From assembly GCF_001953875.1 (NCBI RefSeq), contig NZ_MQUR01000062.1, positions 1 to 47,844 of the forward strand: a stretch of 47,844 bases of DNA, read 5' to 3'. Source of the DNA: Streptomyces amritsarensis. Lineage in GTDB: Bacteria > Actinomycetota > Actinomycetes > Streptomycetales > Streptomycetaceae. The notes beneath the pieces were generated by a model that was given only the letters and a program-made list of their open reading frames with translations, was not told the origin of the DNA and ran no database searches. This document shows positions 8,576 to 16,692 of the stretch, one piece after another. The first letter of the stretch is position 1, and every line of letters begins with the position of its first letter. Position numbers and translations under genes: made by a program.

Positions 8576-9519
8576 CCCTGCGTGTGGTGGTGCCGGAGGA
8601 GTCCGAGGCCCTTCCGTTCACGGTCGAGCCGGGCGGCGCCCGGGTCGCCAGCAAGGAGATCCCCGAGCGGATCCACCGGATCCTGGAAGGGCTGCTCGAC
8701 GGCGGTGCGGTCCTCGCCCCGCGCGGCACGGACGGCACGGACGACGCGGACCGGGCCGAGCGCCTCGCCGAGGCCGTCCACGGCAAGGAGCTGCTGGAGC
8801 ACCTGCGCCACGGAGTCCCCGAGGGCGCGCAATCCGTCCTCGACGACGCCTTCGCCGCCCCCGGCCTGGCCCAGGAGACGCCCGTCACCCGCGGGGTCTG
8901 GCCCGCGGCGCTCGGCGCCGCGGCCGCCGCGGTCCGGGCGGCCGGGCTGACGGCCCGGCACGGGGAGAGCAGCTACGCGCTGGTGCGGCCCCCGGGCCAC
9001 CACGCGGGTCCCGGCTGGTACGGCGGGTACTGCTTCCTGAACAACGCCGTCATCGCCGCCCGGACCCTCCAGGAGGAGGGCGCATCCCGGGTCGGCATCC
9101 TCGATGTCGACTACCACCTGGGCAACGGCACGCTCGCCTGCGTCCAGGGCGATCCCACGCTGCCGTTCGCCTCGGTGCACTCCGGCCGTCCCGAGGACTT
9201 CCCGTACGCCTTCGAGCCGGGGCCGGGACTGTTCGCGGTGGGCTCGGACCCGGGCCCGGAGGCCTACCTGGCGCTCGTCCGGAACGCCGTGTCCCACCTG
9301 CGCGGCCAGGACGTCGAGGCCCTGGTGGTCTCGGTCGGCTACGACGTGCTCGCGGGCGACCCGCACGGCTCCTGGAGCCTGGCGCCGGAGGCCTTCGGTC
9401 CCGTCGCCGCGCTCGTGGCGGAGCAGCGGCTGCCCACCGTCTTCGTCCAGGAGGGCGGATACGGACTCCCCTCGCTGCGCGGCGCGGCCCGCGCCCTGGC
9501 ATTGGAGGCCTCGCGATGA
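8572..9519 (+). CDS. HDAC-like zinc deacetylase (acetylpolyamine amidohydrolase family)
   Basis: The 315-residue protein is a complete histone-deacetylase-superfamily enzyme. Motifs in order are the catalytic His pair in RPPGHHAG, GYCFLNNAVIAA, zinc ligands Asp and His in LDVDYHLGNGT, the third ligand Asp in SVGYDVLAGDPHG and the catalytic Tyr in QEGGYG. Bacterial members remove acetyl groups from small amines. The true start is ATG 8572 (ATGA overlap with the GNAT gene); the frame is open further upstream but overlaps that gene. It most likely undoes the acetylation made by the adjacent GNAT. It has no lipobox or clear signal peptide, so it acts in the cytoplasm. Confidence 0.88.
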   Translation: MTLRVVVPEESEALPFTVEPGGARVASKEIPERIHRILEGLLDGGAVLAPRGTDGTDDADRAERLAEAVHGKELLEHLRHGVPEGAQSVLDDAFAAPGLAQETPVTRGVWPAALGAAAAAVRAAGLTARHGESSYALVRPPGHHAGPGWYGGYCFLNNAVIAARTLQEEGASRVGILDVDYHLGNGTLACVQGDPTLPFASVHSGRPEDFPYAFEPGPGLFAVGSDPGPEAYLALVRNAVSHLRGQDVEALVVSVGYDVLAGDPHGSWSLAPEAFGPVAALVAEQRLPTVFVQEGGYGLPSLRGAARALALEASR

Positions 9520-9836
9520 ACGCGACCCCCGAAGAGCTCTTACGGCCGTTCCGCGAGCGGCTGGAGGCACTGGACCGGCAGCTCGCGGAGCTCGTGGCGG
9601 CCCGGCTGGCGATCTGCTGCGAGGTGGCCGAGGTCAAGCGGGCCCACGGCATCCCGATGATGCAGCCGCACCGGGTCACCGCGGTCCGCGAGGCGTACGC
9701 GGCCCGGGGGGAGCGCCTCGACCTCTCCCCCGACTTCATGCGCTCCCTGGCGAGCCTGCTCATCGACGAGGCCTGCCGCCTGGAGGACGAGATCATCGAC
9801 GCTCCCGCGGCGGCCGGCGCGGAGGCACTGCGATGA
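9516..9836 (+). CDS. Chorismate mutase (AroQ type, PapB-like)
   Basis: This 106-residue all-helical protein matches AroQ chorismate mutases, with RERLEALDRQLAELVAAR, EVAEVKRAHG and HRVTAVREAYA carrying the conserved Arg and Lys positions. In this context it should rearrange 4-amino-4-deoxychorismate to 4-amino-4-deoxyprephenate, like PapB of 4-aminophenylalanine pathways. Codon 9 (9540-9542) is TTA, the rare leucine codon read by the bldA tRNA, so translation of this gene probably depends on bldA. It overlaps both neighbours by ATGA. Confidence 0.88.
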   Translation: MNATPEELLRPFRERLEALDRQLAELVAARLAICCEVAEVKRAHGIPMMQPHRVTAVREAYAARGERLDLSPDFMRSLASLLIDEACRLEDEIIDAPAAAGAEALR

Positions 9837-10420
9837 CCCTGACCTTCACCACCCTCGGCCCCGAGGGCAGCTGCCACGAGAACGCCGTGCAGCACTACTT
9901 CGCCTTCCAGGGCATCGAGGACGACGCCGAGATCGACCTCACCATCGACCTGCACGAGGGACTGGAGCGGGTGCGCCGCGGCGAGTCCGACTACCTCGTC
10001 CAGTGCAGCGCGCACCCCGAGGTGCACCTGCTCACCGAGCGGTACTTCAGCGAGGTGCACGTGGTGGACACCTTCGTCTACCCGACGAAGGAACTGGTGC
10101 TGCTCAGCCGGGCCGACGTGGAGCGGCCCCGGTCCCTGGGGCTGGTCCCGGCGACCGCCGGATACGTCGACGTGTCGCAGTGGGAGGAGGTCGTACCCGT
10201 GGCCTCCAAGCCCGTGGTCGGCGCCGAACTCCTGGCCGGGGTCTACGAGTCCGGGCTGACCCACCTGGAGTACCTGGAGCAGTCGAAGGGGGCGCTGCGC
10301 CTGGACCGCTACATCGGCGCGGTGACCACCACCTGGGTGGTCTACGGGCGCCGCCCCCGGTTCTCCGGTGACGTCATCGGCACCAAGTGCCGCTCATACC
10401 TGCTGGGAGAGGAAGCATGA
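9833..10420 (+). CDS. BacA-like non-aromatising (amino-deoxy)prephenate decarboxylase
   Basis: The 195-residue protein has the prephenate dehydratase N-terminal motif TTLGPEGSCHENA, but it is short and has no ACT domain. Near the C-terminus, where dehydratases carry the catalytic Thr-Arg-Phe, it reads TTTWVVYGR, close to the matching region of BacA, the prephenate decarboxylase of bacilysin synthesis. BacA relatives decarboxylate prephenate while keeping a cyclohexadiene ring. Acting on 4-amino-4-deoxyprephenate, this enzyme would give a dihydro-4-aminophenylpyruvate. That is the step that separates this pathway from 4-aminophenylalanine synthesis, and no PapC-type dehydrogenase is present. 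Family assignment is by eye. Confidence 0.82.
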   Translation: MTLTFTTLGPEGSCHENAVQHYFAFQGIEDDAEIDLTIDLHEGLERVRRGESDYLVQCSAHPEVHLLTERYFSEVHVVDTFVYPTKELVLLSRADVERPRSLGLVPATAGYVDVSQWEEVVPVASKPVVGAELLAGVYESGLTHLEYLEQSKGALRLDRYIGAVTTTWVVYGRRPRFSGDVIGTKCRSYLLGEEA

Positions 10421-11577
10421 GCCAGGCCGCATCCCCGGCGCGGAGGATCCGCGTCTGCGACACCACGCTGCGCGACGGCGAGCAGACCTGCGCGGTGGCC
10501 TTCCAGGTCGAGGAGAAGGTGAAGATCGCCCGCCTCCTGGACGAGATGGGCGTCGACGTCATCGACGCGGGCTTCCCGGCCTCCTCGCAGGCCGACCAGG
10601 ACGCCGTGCGCGGCATGGCCGAACTGGGCCTGAACGCCCGCGTGGTGGCCTTCTGCCGTCCCAACCGGACCGAGATCGACCTGGCCAGGGCGTGCGGGGC
10701 GGACTCCATCTACACCTTCGTGCCCACCTCCGACGTGCACATGCGGGTCAAGTTCGGCGGCACGGACAGCGCCGTGCGCGACCGGCTGAAGCGGGAGATG
10801 GCCGACGGCATCGCCTACGCCAAAAGCCTCGGCATGTACGTCGGCTGCGGGTCGGAGGACGCCACCCGGACCTCCTACGACTACCTGGAGGAGGTCCTCG
10901 TCCTCGCCCAGGAGAGCGGGGCGGACCTGGTCGGGGTCGCCGACACCGTCGGCTCCACCACCCCCGACGCCTTCCGCACCCTGATCTCGCGGCTGCGCTC
11001 GCAGATCCACGTGACGCTCTCCCTGCACTGCCACAACGACTTCGGCCTGGCCACCGCCAACACCGTCGCCGGCATCCTCGGCGGGGCGGACGAGGTCCAG
11101 TGCACCGTCAACGGCCTCGGCGAGCGGGCCGGGAACGCCTCCCTGGAGGAGGTGGTGGTGGCCCTCACCCAGCTGTACGGCTTCGAGACGGCCGTCGACC
11201 TGTCCCGGCTCAAGCCCATGTCGGACCTGATCGCGGACCTGTCCGGCATCGACGTCAGCCCGATGAAGCCGATCGTCGGCGGGAACGCCTTCTCGCACGA
11301 GTCCGGCCTGCACGTGTCGTCCGTGATGAGGGACTCCACCGCCTACGAGCCGCTGCGGCCCGAACTGGTGGGCCACACCCGGCGGATCGTCATGGGCAAG
11401 CACTCAGGGAAGGGGATCATCGCCCACGTCCTGGACAAGCACGGGCTCGCCTACGACGACGAGGTCCTCGGCGCGGTCCTGCGCCAGGTCAAGGCGGCGT
11501 CCGTGCTGACGAAGTCGAGCGTGACCGAGGCCCAGGTGATCGGCATCTACCACGAGCGAACGGCCACGGCGGTATGA
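10417..11577 (+). CDS. Isopropylmalate/homocitrate synthase-like enzyme (2-oxo acid elongation)
   Basis: The 386-residue DRE-TIM protein has DTTLRDGEQT at the N-terminus, the metal-binding HCHNDFGLATAN and NGLGERAGNAS. It stops before the regulatory domain of housekeeping LeuA (about 520 residues or more), so leucine feedback control is unlikely. The reaction is an aldol-type addition of acetyl-CoA to a 2-oxo acid, here probably the dihydro-aminophenylpyruvate from the preceding gene product. With the LeuCD and LeuB-like enzymes downstream it forms a full one-carbon elongation cycle like that for homophenylalanine. It is coupled on both sides by ATGA. Confidence 0.9.
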   Translation: MSQAASPARRIRVCDTTLRDGEQTCAVAFQVEEKVKIARLLDEMGVDVIDAGFPASSQADQDAVRGMAELGLNARVVAFCRPNRTEIDLARACGADSIYTFVPTSDVHMRVKFGGTDSAVRDRLKREMADGIAYAKSLGMYVGCGSEDATRTSYDYLEEVLVLAQESGADLVGVADTVGSTTPDAFRTLISRLRSQIHVTLSLHCHNDFGLATANTVAGILGGADEVQCTVNGLGERAGNASLEEVVVALTQLYGFETAVDLSRLKPMSDLIADLSGIDVSPMKPIVGGNAFSHESGLHVSSVMRDSTAYEPLRPELVGHTRRIVMGKHSGKGIIAHVLDKHGLAYDDEVLGAVLRQVKAASVLTKSSVTEAQVIGIYHERTATAV

Positions 11578-12350
11578 GCGACGTGCACGACACGGGCGCC
11601 TGGTTCGCGGACCAGGCGTTCTGGCGGGACTTCTACCCGCACCTGTTCTCGGCGGAGCGCGCCGCGCAGGCCGCGCGGATCGTGGAGCGGTCCCCACTGT
11701 TCCGCTTCCCGGCCGGCGCCCGCGTCCTCGACCTGTGCTGCGGGCCGGGCCTGTTCACGGTGCCCCTCGCCCGCGCCGGCCACGCGGTCACGGGCGTGGA
11801 CCTGAGCGCGCCGCTGCTGGAGCGGGCCCGGAGGGGGAGCCGGGAGGCGGGTGTCGGTGTGCGCCTCGTCGAGGCGGACATGCTCGCCTTCGCCGAGCCG
11901 GAGGCGTTCGACGCCGTGGTCAACATGTTCACCTCGTTCGGGTACCTGGACCGGCACGAGGACAACGTCCAGGTGCTGCGCAACGCGCACACCAGCCTCG
12001 TGCCGGGCGGGACGCTGCTCGTCGACGTCGTCGGCAAGGAGGTCCTGGCGCGGCGCGACGAGCGGGTCTCGCTCTCCGAGCTGGAGGGGAAGGTGCTGGT
12101 GCAGCGGGACACGGTGTTCGACGACTGGAGCCGGCTGCGCAGCGACTGGTACTCCATCGAGGGCACGCGCGCGGCCACCGCTTCGATGACCATCCACCTC
12201 TACAGCGCCGCCGAGCTGCGGGACATGCTGTGCGGTGCGGGCTTCACCGAGGTCCGCTTCCACGGGGACTACGAGGGCGGACCGTACGACCACCGGGCCG
12301 AGCGCCTGATCGCGGTCGCCACGAAGGGCGGGGACGTCCGTGGCCGCTGA
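11574..12350 (+). CDS. SAM-dependent class I methyltransferase
   Basis: The 258-residue protein has motif I VLDLCCGPGLFTVPLA at about residues 49-64, the acidic VTGVDLSAPLL of motif post-I, and FDAVVNMFTSFGYLD around motif II. This is the small-molecule methyltransferase fold. A probable role is N- or O-methylation of the amino acid or peptide product; the target cannot be read from the sequence. It starts at ATG 11574 (ATGA overlap) and its 3' end overlaps the next gene by 11 bases. Confidence 0.85.
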   Translation: MSDVHDTGAWFADQAFWRDFYPHLFSAERAAQAARIVERSPLFRFPAGARVLDLCCGPGLFTVPLARAGHAVTGVDLSAPLLERARRGSREAGVGVRLVEADMLAFAEPEAFDAVVNMFTSFGYLDRHEDNVQVLRNAHTSLVPGGTLLVDVVGKEVLARRDERVSLSELEGKVLVQRDTVFDDWSRLRSDWYSIEGTRAATASMTIHLYSAAELRDMLCGAGFTEVRFHGDYEGGPYDHRAERLIAVATKGGDVRGR

Positions 12351-13587
12351 GGTCGTCGTGATGCGGTCGGTGTCCGCCGTCGGCCGTGCGGAGTGGGACG
12401 CGCTCGTCCCGCCGACCCAGGTGTACCTCTCCCACGACTGGCTGCGCGCGGTCGAGGAGTGCTTCGGCCTGGAGCTGGTCCTCTTCCTGCTGCGCGACGG
12501 CGGGCGCACGGTGGCCGGGATACAGGGCCTGCTGGTCCGGGACCCGGACGCGTTCCCCTACCACGACCCGACGGGAGCCCTGTTCGGCGACTACGAGACG
12601 GACCACCTCCGGCAGGCGTTGGAGCGGGACCGGTCGCCGCAGGAGTCGGCCGAGGCGGGCGCGCTGCTCGCCGCGGTCGTGCGCGCCGAGGCCGGGCACA
12701 CCCGAGCGGCCGGCTATCCGGCACTGGTGGTGACCAGCCCGTACGGGTACGCGAGCGACGTCCTGACCCTGCCGGGGACCGACCGGAGGGCCGCGATCGG
12801 TGAACTCCTCGTCGCCGTGGAGGCGTTCTGCCGGACCGAGGGGATCGCCTCGCAGTCCTTCCTATGGGAGTCCGGCGGGGACGCCGACCTGCACCGGGCG
12901 CTGACCGCACACGGCTATCTGGGGTTCCTCTCCGACCTGGAGCACGACCTGGACACCGGGTCCTGCGCCGGTCTGGAGGAGTACCTGAGGACCCTGGAGC
13001 GCAAGCGCCGCACGGTCGTGCGGGCCGAGATCCGCAAGTTCGAGGAGGCCGGGCTCCGCGTGGAGCGGATCGCGGACCCGGACCGGGCGGTGATCGCCCG
13101 CTGCGCCGAACTGTCCGAGGGACAGCAGAAGAAGTACGGGCTGCCCGTCGACCGCGGCGCGATGGAGCGGCTGTTCACCGCGCTGCTCGCCGCCCCGGCG
13201 CTGGGCCCCGCCCTGTACGTGGTGCGGCGGCGGGACGCGGACGGGCCGGACGTCTCGGGCTTCCTGCTGTGCCTGGAGGCCGGGGGCGTGCTGCACCCCA
13301 AGTTCCTCGGCTTCGACGCCGCGGCCGTGGAATCCGGCTACGCCTACTTCAACCTCGTCTTCTACCACCAGATCGAACGGGCGGTGGCCGGCGGCGCCCG
13401 CCGCATCGCGTACGGCATGGGCTCGGCGGACGCCAAGCGGCTGCGCGGCTGCCGCCCGACCCCGGTGCGCGGCTGGATCCGCTTCTCCTCGCAGGCGGCG
13501 CAGCGGCGGATCGAGCCGTACGTCGCCGTCTTCGACTGCCTCAAGAAACAGCTTCTCGGCGACCAGGATGGACGCGTTCTGCGATGA
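12340..13587 (+). CDS. FemAB/GNAT-like protein (PF04339-type)
   Basis: This 415-residue protein resembles the peptidogalycan-biosynthesis/FemAB-like group: YLSHDWLRAVEE near the N-terminus, LERKRRTVVRAEIRKFEEAG in the middle, and the strand GFLLCLEAGGVLHPKFLGFD followed by YAYFNLVFYHQIERAVAGGARRI in a second GNAT-like half. FemAB-type enzymes transfer aminoacyl groups from tRNA to amines; some act in antibiotic clusters to form peptide bonds. It may attach an amino acid to amiclenomycin. An N-acyltransferase role is also possible. GTG 12340 is chosen; it overlaps the methyltransferase gene by 11 bases and is joined to the next gene by ATGA. Confidence 0.68.
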   Translation: MAAEVVVMRSVSAVGRAEWDALVPPTQVYLSHDWLRAVEECFGLELVLFLLRDGGRTVAGIQGLLVRDPDAFPYHDPTGALFGDYETDHLRQALERDRSPQESAEAGALLAAVVRAEAGHTRAAGYPALVVTSPYGYASDVLTLPGTDRRAAIGELLVAVEAFCRTEGIASQSFLWESGGDADLHRALTAHGYLGFLSDLEHDLDTGSCAGLEEYLRTLERKRRTVVRAEIRKFEEAGLRVERIADPDRAVIARCAELSEGQQKKYGLPVDRGAMERLFTALLAAPALGPALYVVRRRDADGPDVSGFLLCLEAGGVLHPKFLGFDAAAVESGYAYFNLVFYHQIERAVAGGARRIAYGMGSADAKRLRGCRPTPVRGWIRFSSQAAQRRIEPYVAVFDCLKKQLLGDQDGRVLR

Positions 13588-15623
13588 CTCTCGTACGACA
13601 GCTCTTCGAGCACAAACTGGGCCGGCCCGTCAGCACCGGCGAGGTCGTGGACCTGCCGTTCGACCTGTGCTGGGGCAGCGAGATGACCGTCAAGTGGGCC
13701 CTGGACATCCTGCGCGACTCGGGGTTCGACGACGAGTACGTCGCGGCGGGCCTCGCCGCGCAGCGTGAGAGGACGGCGTTCGTCTTCGACCACGTCGTGC
13801 CCACCCACACCGCCTCGATGGCCTCGATCCTGGTCGAGCTGCGACGCTTCGCGCGCGAGCACGGGATCAGGGTGTTCGACGTCGGCTACGACGGCGGCAT
13901 CCAGCACAAGATCCTCATCGAGCAGGGTCTGATCCGCCCCGGCGACGTCGCCGTCGGCGCCGACTCGCACAGCTGCACCGCGGGCGCGATCGGCTCGCTG
14001 GCCACCGGCATCGGCTCCACGGACCTGGCCATGGCCCTGGTCCGGGGCAGCTGCTGGATGCGGGTGCCCGAGGCGGCCCTGGTCCGCTTCCACGGGAGCC
14101 TGCGCCCGCACGTGCAGGGCAAGGACGTGGCGCTGTACCTGTGCGGCCTGATCGGCGTGCACGGCGCGGTCTACCGCAGTCTGGAGTTCGGCGGCCCCGG
14201 CCTCGCCTCCCTGGCCATCACCGACCGGCTGTCGTTGAGCAACATGGCGGTGGAGATGGGCGCCAAGTACGGGCTGTTCCCCACGGACGGGGTGCTCGCG
14301 GACTACCTCGGCGCCGACGTGGACCACCCGGACTTCACCGTCGACGAGGACGACGCCGAGTACGTCGACGTGATCGACGTCGACCTGGGCTCGATCGAGC
14401 CGACCGTCGCGCTGCCGTTCTCCCCGGACAACGCCGTGGGCACCCACCAGCTCCAGCACCTGCTGCGCAACTGGGGCGAGTACGAGGGCCGCGAGGACCT
14501 GATGACGGGCGTGGCGCCGCTGGCCCGCAGGGCCAACGGGAACGGCGAGATACCCGTCGACCAGGTCTTCATCGGCTCCTGCACCAACGGCCACCTGGAG
14601 GACCTGCGGGTCGTCGCGGACGTCCTGCGGGGCAGGCGCGTCCACGAAGGGGTCCGCACCATCGTCATCCCCGCCTCCCAGAAGGCCTACCGGGCGGCGA
14701 TGAAGGAGGGCCTGATCGACGTGCTGATCGAGGCGGGCTGCTACGTGGAGTCCTCCAGCTGCGGTCCCTGCATCGGCATCAAGTCCGGTGTCCTGGGCAA
14801 GGGCGAGGTCGCGGTCTTCACCTCCAACCGGAACTTCCGCGGCCGGTGCGGGGACGTCGACGCCAGCGTCGTCCTGGCCAGCCCCGCCATCGCCGCCCGG
14901 GCCGCGCTGACCGGCGTACTCGCCCCGATCGGCGACCGCAGCGACTACTACGCCGACGAGGACGCGGTGCGCCGCGGCATCGAGGAGCTGTTCGCGCTCC
15001 ACTCGGCACGCGAGGGCCGGGCCGCGCTCCCCGACTCCGAGGACCGGCTGCCCGCGACCGCGGCGTCGGACACGGCCGGGCGCGACGCGCACGCGGAGGG
15101 TGGCAGCCTCGCCTGGGTCTTCGGCGACCACGTCAACACCGACGTGATCCTGCCCGGCGTGTTCTGCCAGATCCCCGACCCGGCCGAGTACAAGAAGCAC
15201 ATCATGGCCCACGCGGGCAACCAGGCGTTCCTCGACCACTACGCGGGCACCGGGCACGACCTGACCGGCTCGGTGATCGTCGGCGGGGCGAACTTCGGCT
15301 GCGGGTCCTCCCGTGAGAACGCCCCCATGGGCATCAAGGCCTCCGGCGCGCCCTTCGTCGTCGCGCACAGCTTCGCCCGGATCTTCTTCCGCAACGCGCT
15401 CAACATCGGCCTGAGGCTGGTGGAGGTCGGGGACTTCGCCCACGGGATCAGGGAGGGCGACCGGCTCGTCGTCGACGACGAGCGCGGCGAGCTCGTCAAC
15501 GTGACCCGGGGGACCTCCGCCCCCATCACCCCGCCGTCCGCCTTCGAGCGGGAGCTGCTCACCGCGGGCGGCCTCGTCGCCTACACGGGCGCGCGTGTAC
15601 GGGCGCAGGCGGCGGCCGTATGA
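13584..15623 (+). CDS. Fused aconitase-type isomerase (LeuC-LeuD)
   Basis: The 679-residue protein joins both subunits of isopropylmalate isomerase/homoaconitase. The large part (about 1-465) has VFDHVVPTHTASMA, GADSHSCTAGAIGSLATGIG and the three iron-sulfur cysteines in GSCTNGHLEDL and SSSCGPCIG. The small part (about 500-679) has WVFGDHVNTDVILPG and GGANFGCGSSRENAP. A linker of about 35 residues, rich in Ala, Asp and Ser, joins them. It should move the hydroxyl group of the 2-alkylmalate formed by the LeuA-like enzyme. Housekeeping LeuC and LeuD are separate in Streptomyces, so the fusion marks a specialised enzyme. Confidence 0.92.
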   Translation: MTLVRQLFEHKLGRPVSTGEVVDLPFDLCWGSEMTVKWALDILRDSGFDDEYVAAGLAAQRERTAFVFDHVVPTHTASMASILVELRRFAREHGIRVFDVGYDGGIQHKILIEQGLIRPGDVAVGADSHSCTAGAIGSLATGIGSTDLAMALVRGSCWMRVPEAALVRFHGSLRPHVQGKDVALYLCGLIGVHGAVYRSLEFGGPGLASLAITDRLSLSNMAVEMGAKYGLFPTDGVLADYLGADVDHPDFTVDEDDAEYVDVIDVDLGSIEPTVALPFSPDNAVGTHQLQHLLRNWGEYEGREDLMTGVAPLARRANGNGEIPVDQVFIGSCTNGHLEDLRVVADVLRGRRVHEGVRTIVIPASQKAYRAAMKEGLIDVLIEAGCYVESSSCGPCIGIKSGVLGKGEVAVFTSNRNFRGRCGDVDASVVLASPAIAARAALTGVLAPIGDRSDYYADEDAVRRGIEELFALHSAREGRAALPDSEDRLPATAASDTAGRDAHAEGGSLAWVFGDHVNTDVILPGVFCQIPDPAEYKKHIMAHAGNQAFLDHYAGTGHDLTGSVIVGGANFGCGSSRENAPMGIKASGAPFVVAHSFARIFFRNALNIGLRLVEVGDFAHGIREGDRLVVDDERGELVNVTRGTSAPITPPSAFERELLTAGGLVAYTGARVRAQAAAV

Positions 15624-16687
15624 GCAGCCTCGCGGTCATCCCGGGAGACGGCATCGGCCCCGAGGTCATGGCCGAGGTGCTGAAGGTGCACGCGGTGGTC
15701 GAGGACGTCTTCGGCACCGGCCTGAAGACCGAGGTGCTGCCCTGGAGCGCCGACTGGTTCCTGGAGCACGGGGACGTCGGGATCGACGTCCTGGCGGTCC
15801 GGCGCGACCACGCCGCGGTGCTGCTCGGCGCGCTCGGTGACGCCCGGATCCCCGACAACCGGCACGCGATCCGGATCATCGGCGGGCTGCGCCAGCAGCT
15901 CGAACTGGGCGTGAACCTGCGCCCGGTGCGGCTGCGCGCCCTCGCTCACTGCCCCCTCAAGCACGTGACCGCCGTCGAGGACGTGGACCTGGTCGTGGTG
16001 CGGGAGAACACCGAGGACGTGTACGTGGGCGTCGGCGGCGCGGTCCGCGCCGGCAGCCCCGCACACGTGGCGATGGAGGTCGGCGTCCACAGCCGCTGGG
16101 CGGTCGACCGGGTGGTGACGGCCGCGTTCGAGCTGGCCCGCTCCCGCCGCCGCCGGCTCACCCTGGTGGACAAGAGCAACGCGATGCCCAGCGCCGGCCC
16201 GCTGTGGCAGGGCCGCTTCCGTGCGATCGCCGCGTCCTACCCGGAGGTGGAGTGCGACCACCTGTACGTCGACGCCGCGGCCATGGAGCTGATCCGCAAC
16301 CCGGCCCGTTTCGACGTGATCGTGGCCGGCAACCTCTTCGGGGACATCCTCAGCGACGAGGCCTCCATGCTCGCCGGCGGCCTCGGGGTCGCGCCGTCCG
16401 CGTCCTACGACCCCGAGGACGGTTCGTTCGCCGGCGTGTTCGAGGCGGTACACGGCAGCGCGCCGGACCTCGTGGGCACGGGGCGCGCCAACCCGCTGGC
16501 CTCCGTGATGAGTTACTCGATGATGCTGGGCCGGCTGGGGCTGCGCGAGGCGCACGCGGCCGTGGAGCGCGCCGTCGACGAGGTGCTGTGCGGGGACCTG
16601 CTGACACCCGACCTGGGCGGCACGGCGCGCACCGGCGACGTGGGCGACCTGATTTGCCGGGCGGTCGCCCGGCACGACAAGGACTGA
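15620..16687 (+). CDS. Isopropylmalate/isocitrate dehydrogenase-like enzyme
   Basis: The 355-residue decarboxylating dehydrogenase has AVIPGDGIGPEVMAEV at the N-terminus, VVVRENTEDVYVGVGG, VDKSNAM, the metal-binding NLFGDILSDEASMLAGGLG and the cofactor loop VHGSAPDLVGTGRANP. It should oxidise and decarboxylate the 3-alkylmalate, giving the 2-oxo acid lengthened by one carbon. It is the fourth step of the elongation cycle encoded at 10417-16687. ATGA overlap with LeuCD; the next gene starts after only five bases. Confidence 0.9.
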   Translation: MSSLAVIPGDGIGPEVMAEVLKVHAVVEDVFGTGLKTEVLPWSADWFLEHGDVGIDVLAVRRDHAAVLLGALGDARIPDNRHAIRIIGGLRQQLELGVNLRPVRLRALAHCPLKHVTAVEDVDLVVVRENTEDVYVGVGGAVRAGSPAHVAMEVGVHSRWAVDRVVTAAFELARSRRRRLTLVDKSNAMPSAGPLWQGRFRAIAASYPEVECDHLYVDAAAMELIRNPARFDVIVAGNLFGDILSDEASMLAGGLGVAPSASYDPEDGSFAGVFEAVHGSAPDLVGTGRANPLASVMSYSMMLGRLGLREAHAAVERAVDEVLCGDLLTPDLGGTARTGDVGDLICRAVARHDKD

Positions 16688-16692
16688 GAAGG

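Noticed and set aside
9833..10420. Housekeeping prephenate dehydratase
   Set aside because: There is no ACT domain, the TRF motif is absent, and the context lacks any phenylalanine-pathway gene.
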